In this document: piece by piece, positions 1-7,701 of the stretch | Layout of the letters: each line of letters opens with the position of its first letter | Position numbering within the stretch: position 1 is the stretch's first letter | DNA from: Candidatus Binatus sp. | GTDB taxonomy: Bacteria > Desulfobacterota > Binatia > Binatales > Binataceae | Length of the DNA stretch: 64,000 nucleotides | Assembly (NCBI RefSeq): GCF_036567905.1 | Contig: NZ_DATCTO010000054.1 | Coordinates: 1-64,000, forward strand | Reading direction: 5' to 3' | Notes under the pieces: generated by a model | Database searches by the model: none | What the model saw: the letters and a program-made list of their open reading frames with translations, nothing else | Told to the model about the DNA's origin: nothing | Program-made: the position numbers and the translations under genes

Positions 1-114
1 ATGCGACCGCACGGCAGTCTCGGCGCCTTGACGCCAGCCGAGTTCGCAGCGTTAAAAAGACGGGAAACGCAACCGCCCGAGGAGGGCGAAAAAACCGGCG
101 GACTCTACTTATGA
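1..114 (+). pseudogene. IS3-family transposase, C-terminal fragment (cut by window edge)
   Basis: Frame 1 is open from the first base to TGA at 112-114 and reads RPHGSLGALTPAEFAALKRR near its start. This is the typical C-terminal end of the rve/DDE integrase domain of IS3-family OrfB (consensus RPHxxLGxxTPxEFA). Only 37 codons are in the window, so whether the element is intact to the left cannot be judged. The sequence just after the stop resembles an IS3/IS407-type right end, which would put the insertion boundary near base 140. Confidence 0.75.
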
Positions 115-122
115 TTGGCGGG

Positions 123-140
123 AAATTGGGGAGCAGGCCA
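123..140. repeat. Possible right terminal inverted repeat of the IS3-like element
   Basis: The segment reads AAATTGGGGAGCAGGCCA and lies 9 bases after the transposase stop. Its reverse complement begins TGGCCTGCTCCCC, close to the TGACCTGCCCCC-type ends I recall for IS407-group IS3 elements. The left partner is outside the window, so this is unproven. Confidence 0.4.
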
Positions 141-214
141 ACCGGGTGCGCGGCGAGACCGTCGAGATCCTGCGCGTGTTTCACGGCGCCAGAAAATTGT
201 CCGAGAATTTTTGA
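140..214 (+). pseudogene. ParE/RelE-family toxin, 3' remnant
   Basis: Immediately after the presumed IS end, frame 2 reads RVRGETVEILRVFHGARKL and stops at TGA 212-214. The pattern VEILRVxHGARxL is the C-terminal beta-strand signature of ParE/RelE-type toxins of type II toxin-antitoxin systems. Nothing upstream in this frame resembles a toxin, and the boundary coincides with the IS end, so the gene was probably truncated by the insertion. It is too short to be functional. No antitoxin partner is visible. Confidence 0.55.
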
Positions 215-225
215 GGGCTACTATT

Positions 226-246
226 CGTGATTCGTTCTCCTGAACT
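226..246. repeat. 21-bp direct repeat, left copy
   Basis: The 21 bases (C followed by GTGATTCGTTCTCCTGAACT) recur exactly and in the same orientation at 1390-1410. The left copy contains the GTG start of the 242-residue unknown gene. The right copy lies just beyond the truncated IS1595 remnant. The pair brackets a visibly lower-GC segment and may record insertion or recombination. Confidence 0.8.
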
Positions 247-955
247 AAAGAGGCGAATACAACGAACTCGACACCACGGGAGAAACGGCGTAATTAGCCC
301 GTTGATGGGCCGTCGTTTTCTGCAATATTTGAGCGCTCTCAACCACTATATCTTACTCATCGCCGGTAGTGCGATTTTTCTTCTTCCGACAGTTGTCGAA
401 TACTTCTGGCCGCACACTCAAGGAACGATAGATCCATTTTTGAGTCATCTGAATGCGAACCAGCATGTTCGGGCGCTCGGCGGTGGACTATTACTTTTTT
501 GGGCGACGTTTCTTGCTTGGAAAAAGGAACGAGACGCTCGCGAGAAGGAATCGCCGCAAGCGCTCAAAAAAGAAATTGAGAAACTTCAAAAAAGCCAAGC
601 AGATTTAGCCAGCATGTTCTGGCGACGCATGCGCGATGACGAAAAGGTGGCGCTCAAAGAAAATCTATTGAAGATTGGGAAACATTCAGTCCGATTTATA
701 AGCGTCAAACAAACTGACTGTATCGAATTGATCGGCGATCTCCGTCAGGCCTTTATGGCTGCTGGATGGACGTTAGACCTACCGCCGCAAAGAATCGAAA
801 GCCTGGATCGTGATCGCGAACTCGTAACGATGAATTCGGGTATCCACATTCTGGGCAAGTACCCAGATCAAACTGGTCTTAAAGTGAGCGAAGCGCTGAG
901 CCAACTGGTAAAGGGGGACTCGGTTACTTTGCAGCCTTGGACCAGAGTGAGGTAG
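227..955 (+). CDS. Unknown membrane-anchored coiled-coil protein
   Basis: The 242-residue product has two hydrophobic segments (about residues 38-60 and 82-97), then a charged helical stretch likely to form a coiled coil (about 98-130), then a soluble C-terminal domain of roughly 100 residues. I do not recognise the family. GTG 227 follows GAGGG at 213-217, a fair ribosome site; ATG 304 (residue 27) is an alternative and would remove a very basic N-terminus. The gene is richer in A and T than the core genes. It follows the toxin remnant and lies between 21-bp direct repeats, so it was probably acquired horizontally. Confidence 0.6.
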   Translation: MIRSPELKRRIQRTRHHGRNGVISPLMGRRFLQYLSALNHYILLIAGSAIFLLPTVVEYFWPHTQGTIDPFLSHLNANQHVRALGGGLLLFWATFLAWKKERDAREKESPQALKKEIEKLQKSQADLASMFWRRMRDDEKVALKENLLKIGKHSVRFISVKQTDCIELIGDLRQAFMAAGWTLDLPPQRIESLDRDRELVTMNSGIHILGKYPDQTGLKVSEALSQLVKGDSVTLQPWTRVR

Positions 956-994
956 CGGAAATTGTCGTGCTTGTCGGTACGAAGGGCTCGCGCT

Positions 995-1138
995 CTACTT
1001 GGCCTTAGTCTGTCTTTTCTTGCGCTGTCTTTTTCGCTTGGCCGAATTGACTGGTGGAGTTTTCAACATCCGTTTTAGAACTTCCTCAAACGTTAAAAGA
1101 TGTACGACGACTGGCGTGTCATCTTCTTTTGTTGCCAT
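995..1138 (-). CDS. Small basic protein, unknown
   Basis: A 47-codon frame starts at ATG 1138 (MATKEDDTPVVVHLLTFEEV...) and ends at TAG 995-997. The tail is rich in Lys and Arg (KRKRQRKKRQ). The composition recalls short 'TFEExLKxxL...PP' hypothetical proteins common beside mobile DNA in proteobacteria. GGTGA precedes the start weakly. It is convergent with the 242-residue gene and lies in the same low-GC segment. No function can be assigned. Confidence 0.5.
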   Translation of the reverse strand: MATKEDDTPVVVHLLTFEEVLKRMLKTPPVNSAKRKRQRKKRQTKAK

Positions 1139-1226
1139 TCGTTCACCGGTCCGCATCGCGAAAATCTAAATTCTAATTGCTTTGGTCTGGACGCACGATG
1201 CAGAAGCGTCCGCCAGTTCGGACGCC

Positions 1227-1379
1227 TCAGCATCCTGGTAGTGCAGCCTTAAAAATATCCGGGTCTTTCCGGTGGTTAGATCGCCGCTGAAATTCGTTCA
1301 GGTAGAGCGGCAAATACTTCTTGCTGACGTTGTGGTACGTGCCGATCACGCCACGCTTGAGCAGCGACCAGCAACGATT
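1227..1379 (-). pseudogene. IS1595-family (ISXO2-like) transposase, C-terminal remnant
   Basis: The minus frame ending at TGA 1227-1229 reads SLLKRGVIGTYHNVSKKYLP, then LYLNEFQRRSNH and RKDPDIFKAALPGC. This is the characteristic end of ISXO2-like DDE transposases (LLKRGxxGTYHxVSxKYLxxYxxEFxxRxNxR). About 50 codons survive. Homology ends near 1379, about ten bases before the right copy of the 21-bp direct repeat, so the N-terminal catalytic part is gone. Confidence 0.8.
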
Positions 1380-1389
1380 CAACTATTTT

Positions 1390-1410
1390 CGTGATTCGTT
1401 CTCCTGAACT
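1390..1410. repeat. 21-bp direct repeat, right copy
   Basis: Exact copy, same orientation, of 226-246. It sits between the broken end of the IS1595 remnant and the parS-like palindrome, so it probably marks a deletion or recombination junction. Confidence 0.8.
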
Positions 1411-1414
1411 GAAG

Positions 1415-1434
1415 AACGTTTCACGTGAAACGTT
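1415..1434. promoter_or_regulatory. parS-like ParB-binding palindrome
   Basis: AACGTTTCACGTGAAACGTT is a perfect 20-bp palindrome. Its inner 14 bases, GTTTCACGTGAAAC, equal the core of the bacterial parS consensus TGTTTCACGTGAAACA; only the two outermost bases differ. parS sites are loaded by ParB and usually cluster near the replication origin. No parAB lies in this window. The TTTTTC run on the right makes a terminator conceivable, but a loop-less palindrome fits a protein site better. Confidence 0.6.
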
Positions 1435-1687
1435 TTTCTCAAAACCCCAACAGGACCACACCATTTCTGGCGACTTCTCAAGAAACTGACTGCCATTGCG
1501 CGCAGCATGTTTCATCCTCAATCGAGTGACTTCGATAGAGTCGTTCGCGTGAGGGCGGGCGAGCGATTCGACTACCGCGCCGCCGGCCGCCAACTCCAGC
1601 GGGTTTCCTCGGCTCAACTAGCCGTGATATTTAATCTGATTCGCGCAGGGCGCGCCCGCTTTCAGCTTCCGGCGTCGAGGAGGATGG
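1435..1687. other. Intergenic stretch upstream of the MoxR gene
   Basis: About 250 bases between the parS-like palindrome and the MoxR start. Open frames on both strands here lack recognisable motifs. Near the right end GAGGAGG (1677-1683) is the ribosome site of the MoxR gene. I see no convincing -35/-10 pair. Confidence 0.5.
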
Positions 1688-2647
1688 ATGTTTTCATCGA
1701 TCGAGGACGTAATCGAGCGATTCGCCAAGAACAATTATATCGCCAGCCGGCGAATCGCGACCGTCATCTACCTGGCAAGTGAACTGCGCAAGCCCATCCT
1801 GGTCGAAGGCCCCGCCGGCGTCGGCAAGACCGATCTCGCAAAGGTGCTGGCCGCGTCGCTCGGCTTCGAGATGATCCGTCTTCAGTGTTACGAAGGCCTC
1901 GACGAGGGCAAGGCGCTTTACGAATGGGAGTACGCCAAGCAGCTCCTCTATACCCAGATTCTCAAAGACAAAATCAGCGAAGTGCTGGTCGGCGCCAAGG
2001 GCTTGACCGAGGCGGTCGATCGAATCGCCGCGCAGGACGAAGTCTTTTTCTCCGAGCGCTTCGTGCTGCCGCGCCCTCTGCTCAAGGCTATTTCCAGCGA
2101 GCAGCCGTCGGTCCTGCTGATCGATGAGATCGACAAGGCCGACGCCGAGTTCGAGGCGTTCCTGCTCGAGCTGCTTTCCGACTTTCAGGTGACCGTGCCC
2201 GAGCTCGGCACGATCAAGGCCAAGCACATTCCGCTGGTCGTGCTGACTTCGAACAACGCGCGCGAAATGTCCGACGCGCTCAAGCGGCGATGCCTGCATC
2301 TGTACATCGATTTTCCCGATCGCGCGCAGGAACTTGCGATCGTCAAGCTCAAGGTCCCCGAGGCCGCCGCCAAGCTCGCCGAGGAAGTCGTCACCGTCGT
2401 GCAATCGTTGCGCAAACTCGACCTCAAGAAAACGCCCGGCATCAGCGAAACGCTCGATTGGGTCAAGGCCCTGACTCTGCTCAACGTGAACAGTCTCGAT
2501 CAGGAACTCGTCACCGAAACGCTCGACACCATCGTCAAGTACGAGGGCGACGTGCGCAAGGCGCAGGAAGAGCTCAAGGACTACGTGCGCCGCGTGCGCG
2601 CGCGTCGCGGCACCGAGGCCGGCAGCGACAAGGATCTTCTAAATTGA
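1688..2647 (+). CDS. MoxR-family AAA+ ATPase
   Basis: 319 residues. Walker A GPAGVGKT lies at 41-48, Walker B VLLIDEI at 142-148, followed by a sensor-type TSNN and an ALKRRC arginine-finger region. MoxR ATPases act as chaperones that insert metals or assemble complexes together with a partner von Willebrand A protein. The next gene encodes exactly such a partner (CoxE-like), so the two probably work as a pair. Start chosen at ATG 1688, five bases after GAGGAGG. The substrate complex cannot be deduced: no carbon-monoxide dehydrogenase or methanol dehydrogenase genes are adjacent. Confidence 0.93.
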   Translation: MFSSIEDVIERFAKNNYIASRRIATVIYLASELRKPILVEGPAGVGKTDLAKVLAASLGFEMIRLQCYEGLDEGKALYEWEYAKQLLYTQILKDKISEVLVGAKGLTEAVDRIAAQDEVFFSERFVLPRPLLKAISSEQPSVLLIDEIDKADAEFEAFLLELLSDFQVTVPELGTIKAKHIPLVVLTSNNAREMSDALKRRCLHLYIDFPDRAQELAIVKLKVPEAAAKLAEEVVTVVQSLRKLDLKKTPGISETLDWVKALTLLNVNSLDQELVTETLDTIVKYEGDVRKAQEELKDYVRRVRARRGTEAGSDKDLLN

Positions 2648-2734
2648 CCGCGAGGCGTGCCCGAGCGGTCATCCTGGGCCCGGCGAAGGATCTCGAAGAT
2701 TCAAGCGGGTAGCAGGGTAGGGCGCCACAACATC

Positions 2735-4147
2735 ATGCAAGAGAAGCTCGTCGAATTTGCGAACCTGCTGCGCGAGAACGGTGTGCGCGTCTCGCTGGCG
2801 GAGACGCTCGACGCGTTCAGCGCTTCCGAAGTCACCGGGCTGGCCGAGCGCGATGCGTTTCGCGCCGCGCTGCGGGCGACGATGGTCAAGCGGGCCAGCG
2901 AATTGCCCGTGTTCGAGGAACTGTTCGATATCTACTTCTCCGGCCTGGGCGAGATTATCAAGCAGGCGAGCCAAGCGGTGCAGAACGCGCTCTCGATGTC
3001 GGATCAGGAATTCCAGAAGTTCCTCGATCAAATCGAGAAGATGCTTCAGAAAGAGGGCAAGAATCTCTCCGAGCTGGCAAAGCAATTGCTGCAGAACAAC
3101 TCGGGCGAGATGGAGCGGAAGATCCGCGAGGCCGCGCGCGCCGTCAAGCTCAGTGGGATCGAGCGCACGATCGAGGAGAACTACTTTGCGCGCGCGCTGG
3201 CGCGCCAGCTCGGGCTGGACAAGATCGAAGCCGAGATCAAGCAACTGCGCGAGCAGCTCGAGCAGATGGATATCGGCTCCGAGCTCAAGGCCAAGATCGA
3301 AGAATATCTCGAGCGCCGCCTCAAGGCGCTCGACGACATCATCCGCCGCTACGTCCGGATGGAGCGCGAGAAACGCGACATCAAGCAGAAGGAAGATCAG
3401 CGCCTCAACCAGATCGGCGAGAAGAGTTTCTATTACCTGACCGAAGAGGAACTCAAGAAAATGAACGAGGCGGTGACGCGCCTGGCGCAGCGTCTCAAAA
3501 ACGTGATCACCGTGCGCCGCAAGCGTTCCAAGAAGGGCCGCTTCGACATCAAGCGCACCCTTCGCCAGAACCTCGCATTCGGCGGCGTTCCGTTCAAGCT
3601 CCGCTTCGAGAAGCGCAAGAAAGAGAAACCGCAGGTCGTAATCCTGTGCGACGTTTCGGATTCGGTGCGCAACGCGTCGCGCTTCATGCTGCAGTTCGTT
3701 TACTCGCTGCAGGATCTTTACTCGCGCGTGCGCAGCTTCATCTTCGTCGCCGACATTGGAGAAGTAACCGAGTGCTTTCGCAACAATGACGCCAAGGAAG
3801 CGCTCGACGTCGCGCTCACGGGCGATATCATCAACGTCTATGCCCACTCGAATTTCGGCTACGCGTTCCGCAACTTCGTCACCGATCATCTGGGCGCCGT
3901 CAACAAGCGCACCACCGTCATCGTGCTCGGCGACGCGCGCAACAATTACAATCTCCCGCACGATTGGTGCTTGCGTGAAATCCGCCAGCGCGCCAAAAAA
4001 GTGATCTGGCTTAATCCTGAAAGCCGCAATACCTGGGGCTTCGGCGACAGCGAAATGGAGCGCTACGCCCCGCACTGCGACCTGGTGGAAGAGTGCCGCA
4101 ATCTCAACCAGCTTTATCGGGTGGTCGATCGCTTGGTCGCAGGCTGA
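2735..4147 (+). CDS. CoxE-like von Willebrand factor A domain protein
   Basis: 470 residues from ATG 2735. The N-terminal two thirds are charged and helical with coiled-coil character. The C-terminal VWA domain starts near residue 300 with VVILCDVSDS, in which DVSDS (306-310) is the metal-ion-dependent adhesion (MIDAS) motif DxSxS. CoxE-type proteins partner MoxR ATPases in metallo-enzyme maturation. An in-frame start 78 bases further upstream exists, but that extension covers an intergenic stretch with a TCATCC...GAAGGATCTC sequence that looks non-coding, so the shorter start is preferred. Confidence 0.9.
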   Translation: MQEKLVEFANLLRENGVRVSLAETLDAFSASEVTGLAERDAFRAALRATMVKRASELPVFEELFDIYFSGLGEIIKQASQAVQNALSMSDQEFQKFLDQIEKMLQKEGKNLSELAKQLLQNNSGEMERKIREAARAVKLSGIERTIEENYFARALARQLGLDKIEAEIKQLREQLEQMDIGSELKAKIEEYLERRLKALDDIIRRYVRMEREKRDIKQKEDQRLNQIGEKSFYYLTEEELKKMNEAVTRLAQRLKNVITVRRKRSKKGRFDIKRTLRQNLAFGGVPFKLRFEKRKKEKPQVVILCDVSDSVRNASRFMLQFVYSLQDLYSRVRSFIFVADIGEVTECFRNNDAKEALDVALTGDIINVYAHSNFGYAFRNFVTDHLGAVNKRTTVIVLGDARNNYNLPHDWCLREIRQRAKKVIWLNPESRNTWGFGDSEMERYAPHCDLVEECRNLNQLYRVVDRLVAG

Positions 4148-4287
4148 CGGACTCGATCCTCGCGGCTGCGCAGCTTGTTCGGTTGACCACAAGGCGTCTT
4201 TGGGCCAAGATACTCTCTCGAAGCGGCGCGCGGGATTTCGACTCGAAGCCGCGCGCGCTTGAAGAGAAACGGTTGAAGAGCCCGTCT

Positions 4288-4821
4288 ATGGCTGGTCACA
4301 GGGAAGACTTCATTTTGATGATCGTAGGCGGGATCACGCTCGACCCCTCGACCAAGATGCCCATCGTCGTCCTCAAGGATCCCGACAACAAGCTCAACCT
4401 GCATATCTGGATCGGTCCGCTCGAGGCCACCGCGATGGCCACCGAACTCGAAGGGATCAAACCGCAGCGCCCGATGACGCACGACCTGCTGCGCAATCTG
4501 CTGGCCGAGTTCGGCGCGACAGTCGAACTGGCCGAGATCACCGAGTTGCGCGAGAACACCTACTTCGCGCGGATTCAGGTCAAGACGCGTGACGGCAAGA
4601 CGCTCGAAATGGATTCGCGGCCGAGCGACGCGATCGCCGTGGCCCTGCGCACCAAGTCGCCCATCTACGTGGCCAAGAAAGTGCTCGAAGCTTCCAGCGA
4701 ACTCCACGAATCTCAGGGTGAACAGCAGACTTCGGATCAGAACCTCGCCGGTGTGTCGCGCGACAAATGGTCCGAGATCCTCGAGCGGATGTCGCCCGAG
4801 GATTTCAAATACAAGATGTAG
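4288..4821 (+). CDS. Bifunctional nuclease family protein (DUF151)
   Basis: 177 residues with the core LDPSTKMPIVVLKDP, IWIGPLEATAMATELEG and DSRPSDAIAVALR typical of the bifunctional nuclease (BFN, DUF151) family. Characterised members show DNase/RNase activity; in most bacteria the role is unknown. A C-terminal extension of about 40 residues follows the domain. Start ATG 4288 is preceded by GAAGAG; ATG 4318 (residue 11) is a reasonable alternative because many homologues start there. The 140 bases before it hold no gene. Confidence 0.9.
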   Translation: MAGHREDFILMIVGGITLDPSTKMPIVVLKDPDNKLNLHIWIGPLEATAMATELEGIKPQRPMTHDLLRNLLAEFGATVELAEITELRENTYFARIQVKTRDGKTLEMDSRPSDAIAVALRTKSPIYVAKKVLEASSELHESQGEQQTSDQNLAGVSRDKWSEILERMSPEDFKYKM

Positions 4822-4879
4822 CCGCGAGCGCGCTAAACTCCTTTGATCCTCTGCCGGGCGGCGCCCGCTGGAGCATTCG

Positions 4880-5617
4880 ATGCCGCCGACTACCCATCGC
4901 CGCAAAATAACCCAAAAGGAACTCAAAGCGCCCGACGAGCTAACGACGCTGGTCGATAGCGCGCGCGATTTCCTGGTCAACAATCTCACCAAGGTGCTGA
5001 TCTCAACCGGCGTCGTCGTCATGGTCGGGGCGATCGCGATTGGCGTGTACTACTACGAGCGCCATCGCGACAATATTGCGTCGGCCCGGTTCTATGACGC
5101 GATCACCGCGCTCAACGCCGGCCAGAACAAAGCCGCCGAAACGCAGTTCAACCAGCTCGCCGATGAAGAACCGGGCCGCCGGCTCGGACGGCTTGCGCGC
5201 TTCTACATGGCGAGCGCATACCTGGCCGATGGCGACCTGGCGAACGCGCGCGATGCGCTCGTGGTATTTCTCACCGAAGAGCGCGACCCGCTGTTCCGCA
5301 GTCTCGCGCTGACGAACCTCGCAGTGGTTTACGAGCGAATGGCGGACTGGAAGAAAGCGGCTGGCGCTTATCAGCAAGCCGCAGCCGATCCGGGGCCGGA
5401 GCAGGCGAGGGCGGAGCTGGGCGTCGCGCGGATGCTCGTGCAATCGGGCGACAAGCAGGGCGCGATCGCCGCCTATCGCGGCTTCCTCGCCGCCCATCCG
5501 TTCGCGCAGCAGCGCCAGGAAGTAATGGAATCGCTGGCGCTGCTCGGCGCACCCGCCGTGCTGGCGCCGCCGCGTTCAGCCGCTGCGGCGGGCCCGCAAC
5601 CGGTCGCCGCTCACTAG
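4880..5617 (+). CDS. Membrane-anchored TPR-repeat protein (YfgM-like)
   Basis: 245 residues: a short cytoplasmic N-terminus, one membrane segment at about 38-58, then tetratricopeptide-like helices (AITALNAGQNKAAETQF, LGRLARFYMASAYLADGDLA, LTNLAVVYERMADWKKAAGA). This is the layout of YfgM/TPR_21 ancillary proteins that associate with the Sec translocon or periplasmic chaperones; that role is inference. The C-terminus is Ala/Pro rich. Its stop codon overlaps the stop of the convergent DsbA-like gene: the palindrome ACTAGT supplies TAG on both strands. Confidence 0.85.
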   Translation: MPPTTHRRKITQKELKAPDELTTLVDSARDFLVNNLTKVLISTGVVVMVGAIAIGVYYYERHRDNIASARFYDAITALNAGQNKAAETQFNQLADEEPGRRLGRLARFYMASAYLADGDLANARDALVVFLTEERDPLFRSLALTNLAVVYERMADWKKAAGAYQQAAADPGPEQARAELGVARMLVQSGDKQGAIAAYRGFLAAHPFAQQRQEVMESLALLGAPAVLAPPRSAAAAGPQPVAAH

Positions 5618-6618
5618 TGCGCGGCGGGCGACGGCGATTTCTCCCCGAGCTCCGAGTTGACCACGAATTCCAGGACCTTCGCGTCGGGCAATCCCACTAC
5701 CGGTATTCCGTTGACGAAAAAGGTCGGCGTCGAGGTGACTCGAATCGAGTTGCCGTCGTTCTGATCCTGCTTCACGCGAACCTCGGTCTGCGGGCTGTCC
5801 ATGCACGCCTTCAGTGAAGGCTGGTCGAGCTTCTGAGCGCTGGCCAGCTTGTTCACCTGCTGCTGCAGGTTCTTCGGGTTGATCGTTCCCTGGTTCGTGT
5901 AGAAGTAGCGTGCGAACTCCCAAAACGCCGCCGGATTCTGCAGCCGTGCGCACTCGGCCGCCGCGGCGGCTTTAGGCGCCCACAGATGCGCGTTGAGCGG
6001 GTAATTTTTGTAAATTACCTTCACCTTGCCCTTGTAAGTCGTGTTGACCAGGGTTTCGATCACGCTGAACGCATGTGCGCAGTACGGGCATTCGAAGTCG
6101 GCAAACTCAACAATCGTCACCGGAGCGTCTGCCGGTCCCAGCGTCGGCCGATCATCCAGGCTCACGGCGCCCATGTTGACTCGTCCCCACGGGTCGGTGC
6201 TGGTGTCGATAAGCTGGCCGATGATCACCTTGCTTTCGTCTTTGTCGACAAACAGCGTCGTGCCGATCCTCTGCCCCTGTTCGTTGCTCACGGCCACCTG
6301 GCGCGCGAGCAGTCCGTCGATCACCGTCTTAAATGCGGGGCCCAGCTTGATCAGTTCGGCACTGGGAATCCTGAAATGCTTCTGCAGCCAGGTCCTGAGC
6401 GCGGCGTCTCGTGCGGGATCGGTTGGGACCGCGCCGGCACCGGCAGGGGAGGCGTCGGGCGCGCTCTGGGCGAGCGCCGCACCTGCGGCGCCCATCAACG
6501 CGATCGCGGCAACGAACGCGCAGATGGCCGCTATCTTTTTGCGGCAGCACAGCTTCGCATAAGAAGTATTATGTAAACTACGCAGGCTGGCTGAGAATCG
6601 AAAAAGGCCTGAAATCAT
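5614..6618 (-). CDS. DsbA-family thioredoxin-fold protein, secreted
   Basis: 334 residues from ATG 6618, preceded by GGAG. Residues about 28-50 form a signal peptide (hydrophobic run ending ALA-QSA). The thioredoxin domain begins near 163 with PVTIVEFADFECPYC; C177 and C180 form the redox CPYC motif, and TSTPTFFVNG carries the cis-proline. Residues 70-150 form an N-terminal domain, as in DsbA-like/DSBA oxidoreductases fused to a peroxide-stress-like region. Probable role is disulfide formation or exchange in the periplasm. Confidence 0.9.
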   Translation of the reverse strand: MISGLFRFSASLRSLHNTSYAKLCCRKKIAAICAFVAAIALMGAAGAALAQSAPDASPAGAGAVPTDPARDAALRTWLQKHFRIPSAELIKLGPAFKTVIDGLLARQVAVSNEQGQRIGTTLFVDKDESKVIIGQLIDTSTDPWGRVNMGAVSLDDRPTLGPADAPVTIVEFADFECPYCAHAFSVIETLVNTTYKGKVKVIYKNYPLNAHLWAPKAAAAAECARLQNPAAFWEFARYFYTNQGTINPKNLQQQVNKLASAQKLDQPSLKACMDSPQTEVRVKQDQNDGNSIRVTSTPTFFVNGIPVVGLPDAKVLEFVVNSELGEKSPSPAAH

Positions 6619-6662
6619 TAAGTGCTCCAACGCTCCCGGTTTCGAGTGTTCTTTTATCCGGC

Positions 6663-6986
6663 TCAGATTACGTGATGCTCTTCGGCGATGAAGAACGCCG
6701 TGCGCGAATGATCGATGAACTTGCGTTCGTCTTCGAGCGCGGCTGCCACTTCCTTGGTCGCCATCGCAGTCTCCAGCGCCTTCCAATCATCGAACCACAA
6801 CTCGGCGACGCCGTCGAACGAAGGCTCGCGCTGGCCGAGCGCGCGATGAATCGTGTGGCTCTGAACGTACTTGCGGCAGCCTGGAATCCGGCCCGCGATC
6901 GGGCCGTGGATGTCGCGCCAGTAGCGATGAAATTCCTCGTTGCTCAGGCGCGGCAGCTTGCTGATGCAATAAACGATCTTGACCAT
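6663..6986 (-). CDS. EthD-domain protein (dimeric alpha-beta barrel)
   Basis: 107 residues. MVKIVYCISKLPRLSNEEFH followed by YWRDIHGPIAGRIPG is the EthD/stress-responsive dimeric alpha-beta barrel signature (the HGP motif after an EEFxxYW helix). Such small proteins occur beside oxygenases and degradation genes, but no such neighbours exist here. ATG 6986 is preferred to an upstream in-frame ATG because MVKI aligns with family starts and GGGAG lies upstream. Confidence 0.85.
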   Translation of the reverse strand: MVKIVYCISKLPRLSNEEFHRYWRDIHGPIAGRIPGCRKYVQSHTIHRALGQREPSFDGVAELWFDDWKALETAMATKEVAAALEDERKFIDHSRTAFFIAEEHHVI

Positions 6987-7053
6987 TGCCAATGAATGCT
7001 CCCAGTTAACAGTCAACAGTGAAAAGTGAAAAGCGAATTTGGCACAGTTTTAG

Positions 7054-7701
7054 CTAATCGCGGCCGCTCCGTACAGCGCCCGATTCTTTCCCGGGTTTCG
7101 TTGTCGCCGGCGTGCGGCCCAGCGCGCGCAACGCCCTGCGCGCTACGAAATTGCGCGGCTCGATCTTCAACGCTTCTTCGTAGTACGCAACCGCATTGGC
7201 GCCGCGCTCCAGCCCGACCGCGCATCGCCCCATCGCGATCAGCAGTTCGATGCCGCCGGCGCCCAACTCGCGCGCGCGCTTGAGCGCATCGAACGCTTGC
7301 GCAAATGTTTCCTGCTCGGCAAGCGCCAGGCCAAGCCTCAGCATTGCCTCCGCGTTCAGCGGGTCGAGTTCGAGCGCGTCGCGATACATCGACAACGCCG
7401 CGCGCCTGGCTCCCTTCTGATATAGATCGCGCGCGGCGGCGGCCATCCGGGCGCCCTCCTCGGTCCATCCCCGCGATTCGACTTCCACGGTGATCTCGCC
7501 GTGCGATACTTCCGCCTTGACGAGTTTCAGCTTGTCGCCCAGGTATTCGCGCAGCCGCGCGAGAACCGCGTCGCCGTCGGTTTCCGGCGACTCGAGGAAT
7601 GCCAGCCCGACCGGGTCGCCGACGTGATCGTTGCGCCGGATGACGAGAGATCGCCGCGCGCGCATCCTTCCCGGCGGCTTCTGTCCGTCAGACGCGCTCA
7701 T
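7054..7701 (-). CDS. TPR-repeat protein
   Basis: 215 residues. The N-terminal ~85 residues show no known fold to me. The rest carries about three tetratricopeptide repeats (AAAARDLYQKGARRAALSMY, LNAEAMLRLGLALAEQ, GANAVAYYEEALKIEPRNF). No signal peptide, so cytoplasmic. Its start overlaps the end of the dGTPase gene by 14 bases, so the two are co-transcribed and probably translationally coupled. Confidence 0.82.
   Translation of the reverse strand: MSASDGQKPPGRMRARRSLVIRRNDHVGDPVGLAFLESPETDGDAVLARLREYLGDKLKLVKAEVSHGEITVEVESRGWTEEGARMAAAARDLYQKGARRAALSMYRDALELDPLNAEAMLRLGLALAEQETFAQAFDALKRARELGAGGIELLIAMGRCAVGLERGANAVAYYEEALKIEPRNFVARRALRALGRTPATTKPGKESGAVRSGRD

Noticed and set aside
1276-1617. 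113-residue minus-strand open frame over the IS1595 remnant and the parS-like site
   Set aside because: It runs in a different frame from the recognisable transposase remnant, contains the palindrome and shows no motif.
2660-2705. TCATCC...GAAGGATCTC sequence before the CoxE-like gene as a mobile repeat
   Set aside because: The related motifs near 44173 and 49087 share only short pieces; too little to define an element here.
2669-4192. 507-residue minus-strand open frame
   Set aside because: Antisense to the CoxE-like gene; a shadow typical of GC-rich DNA with no domain.
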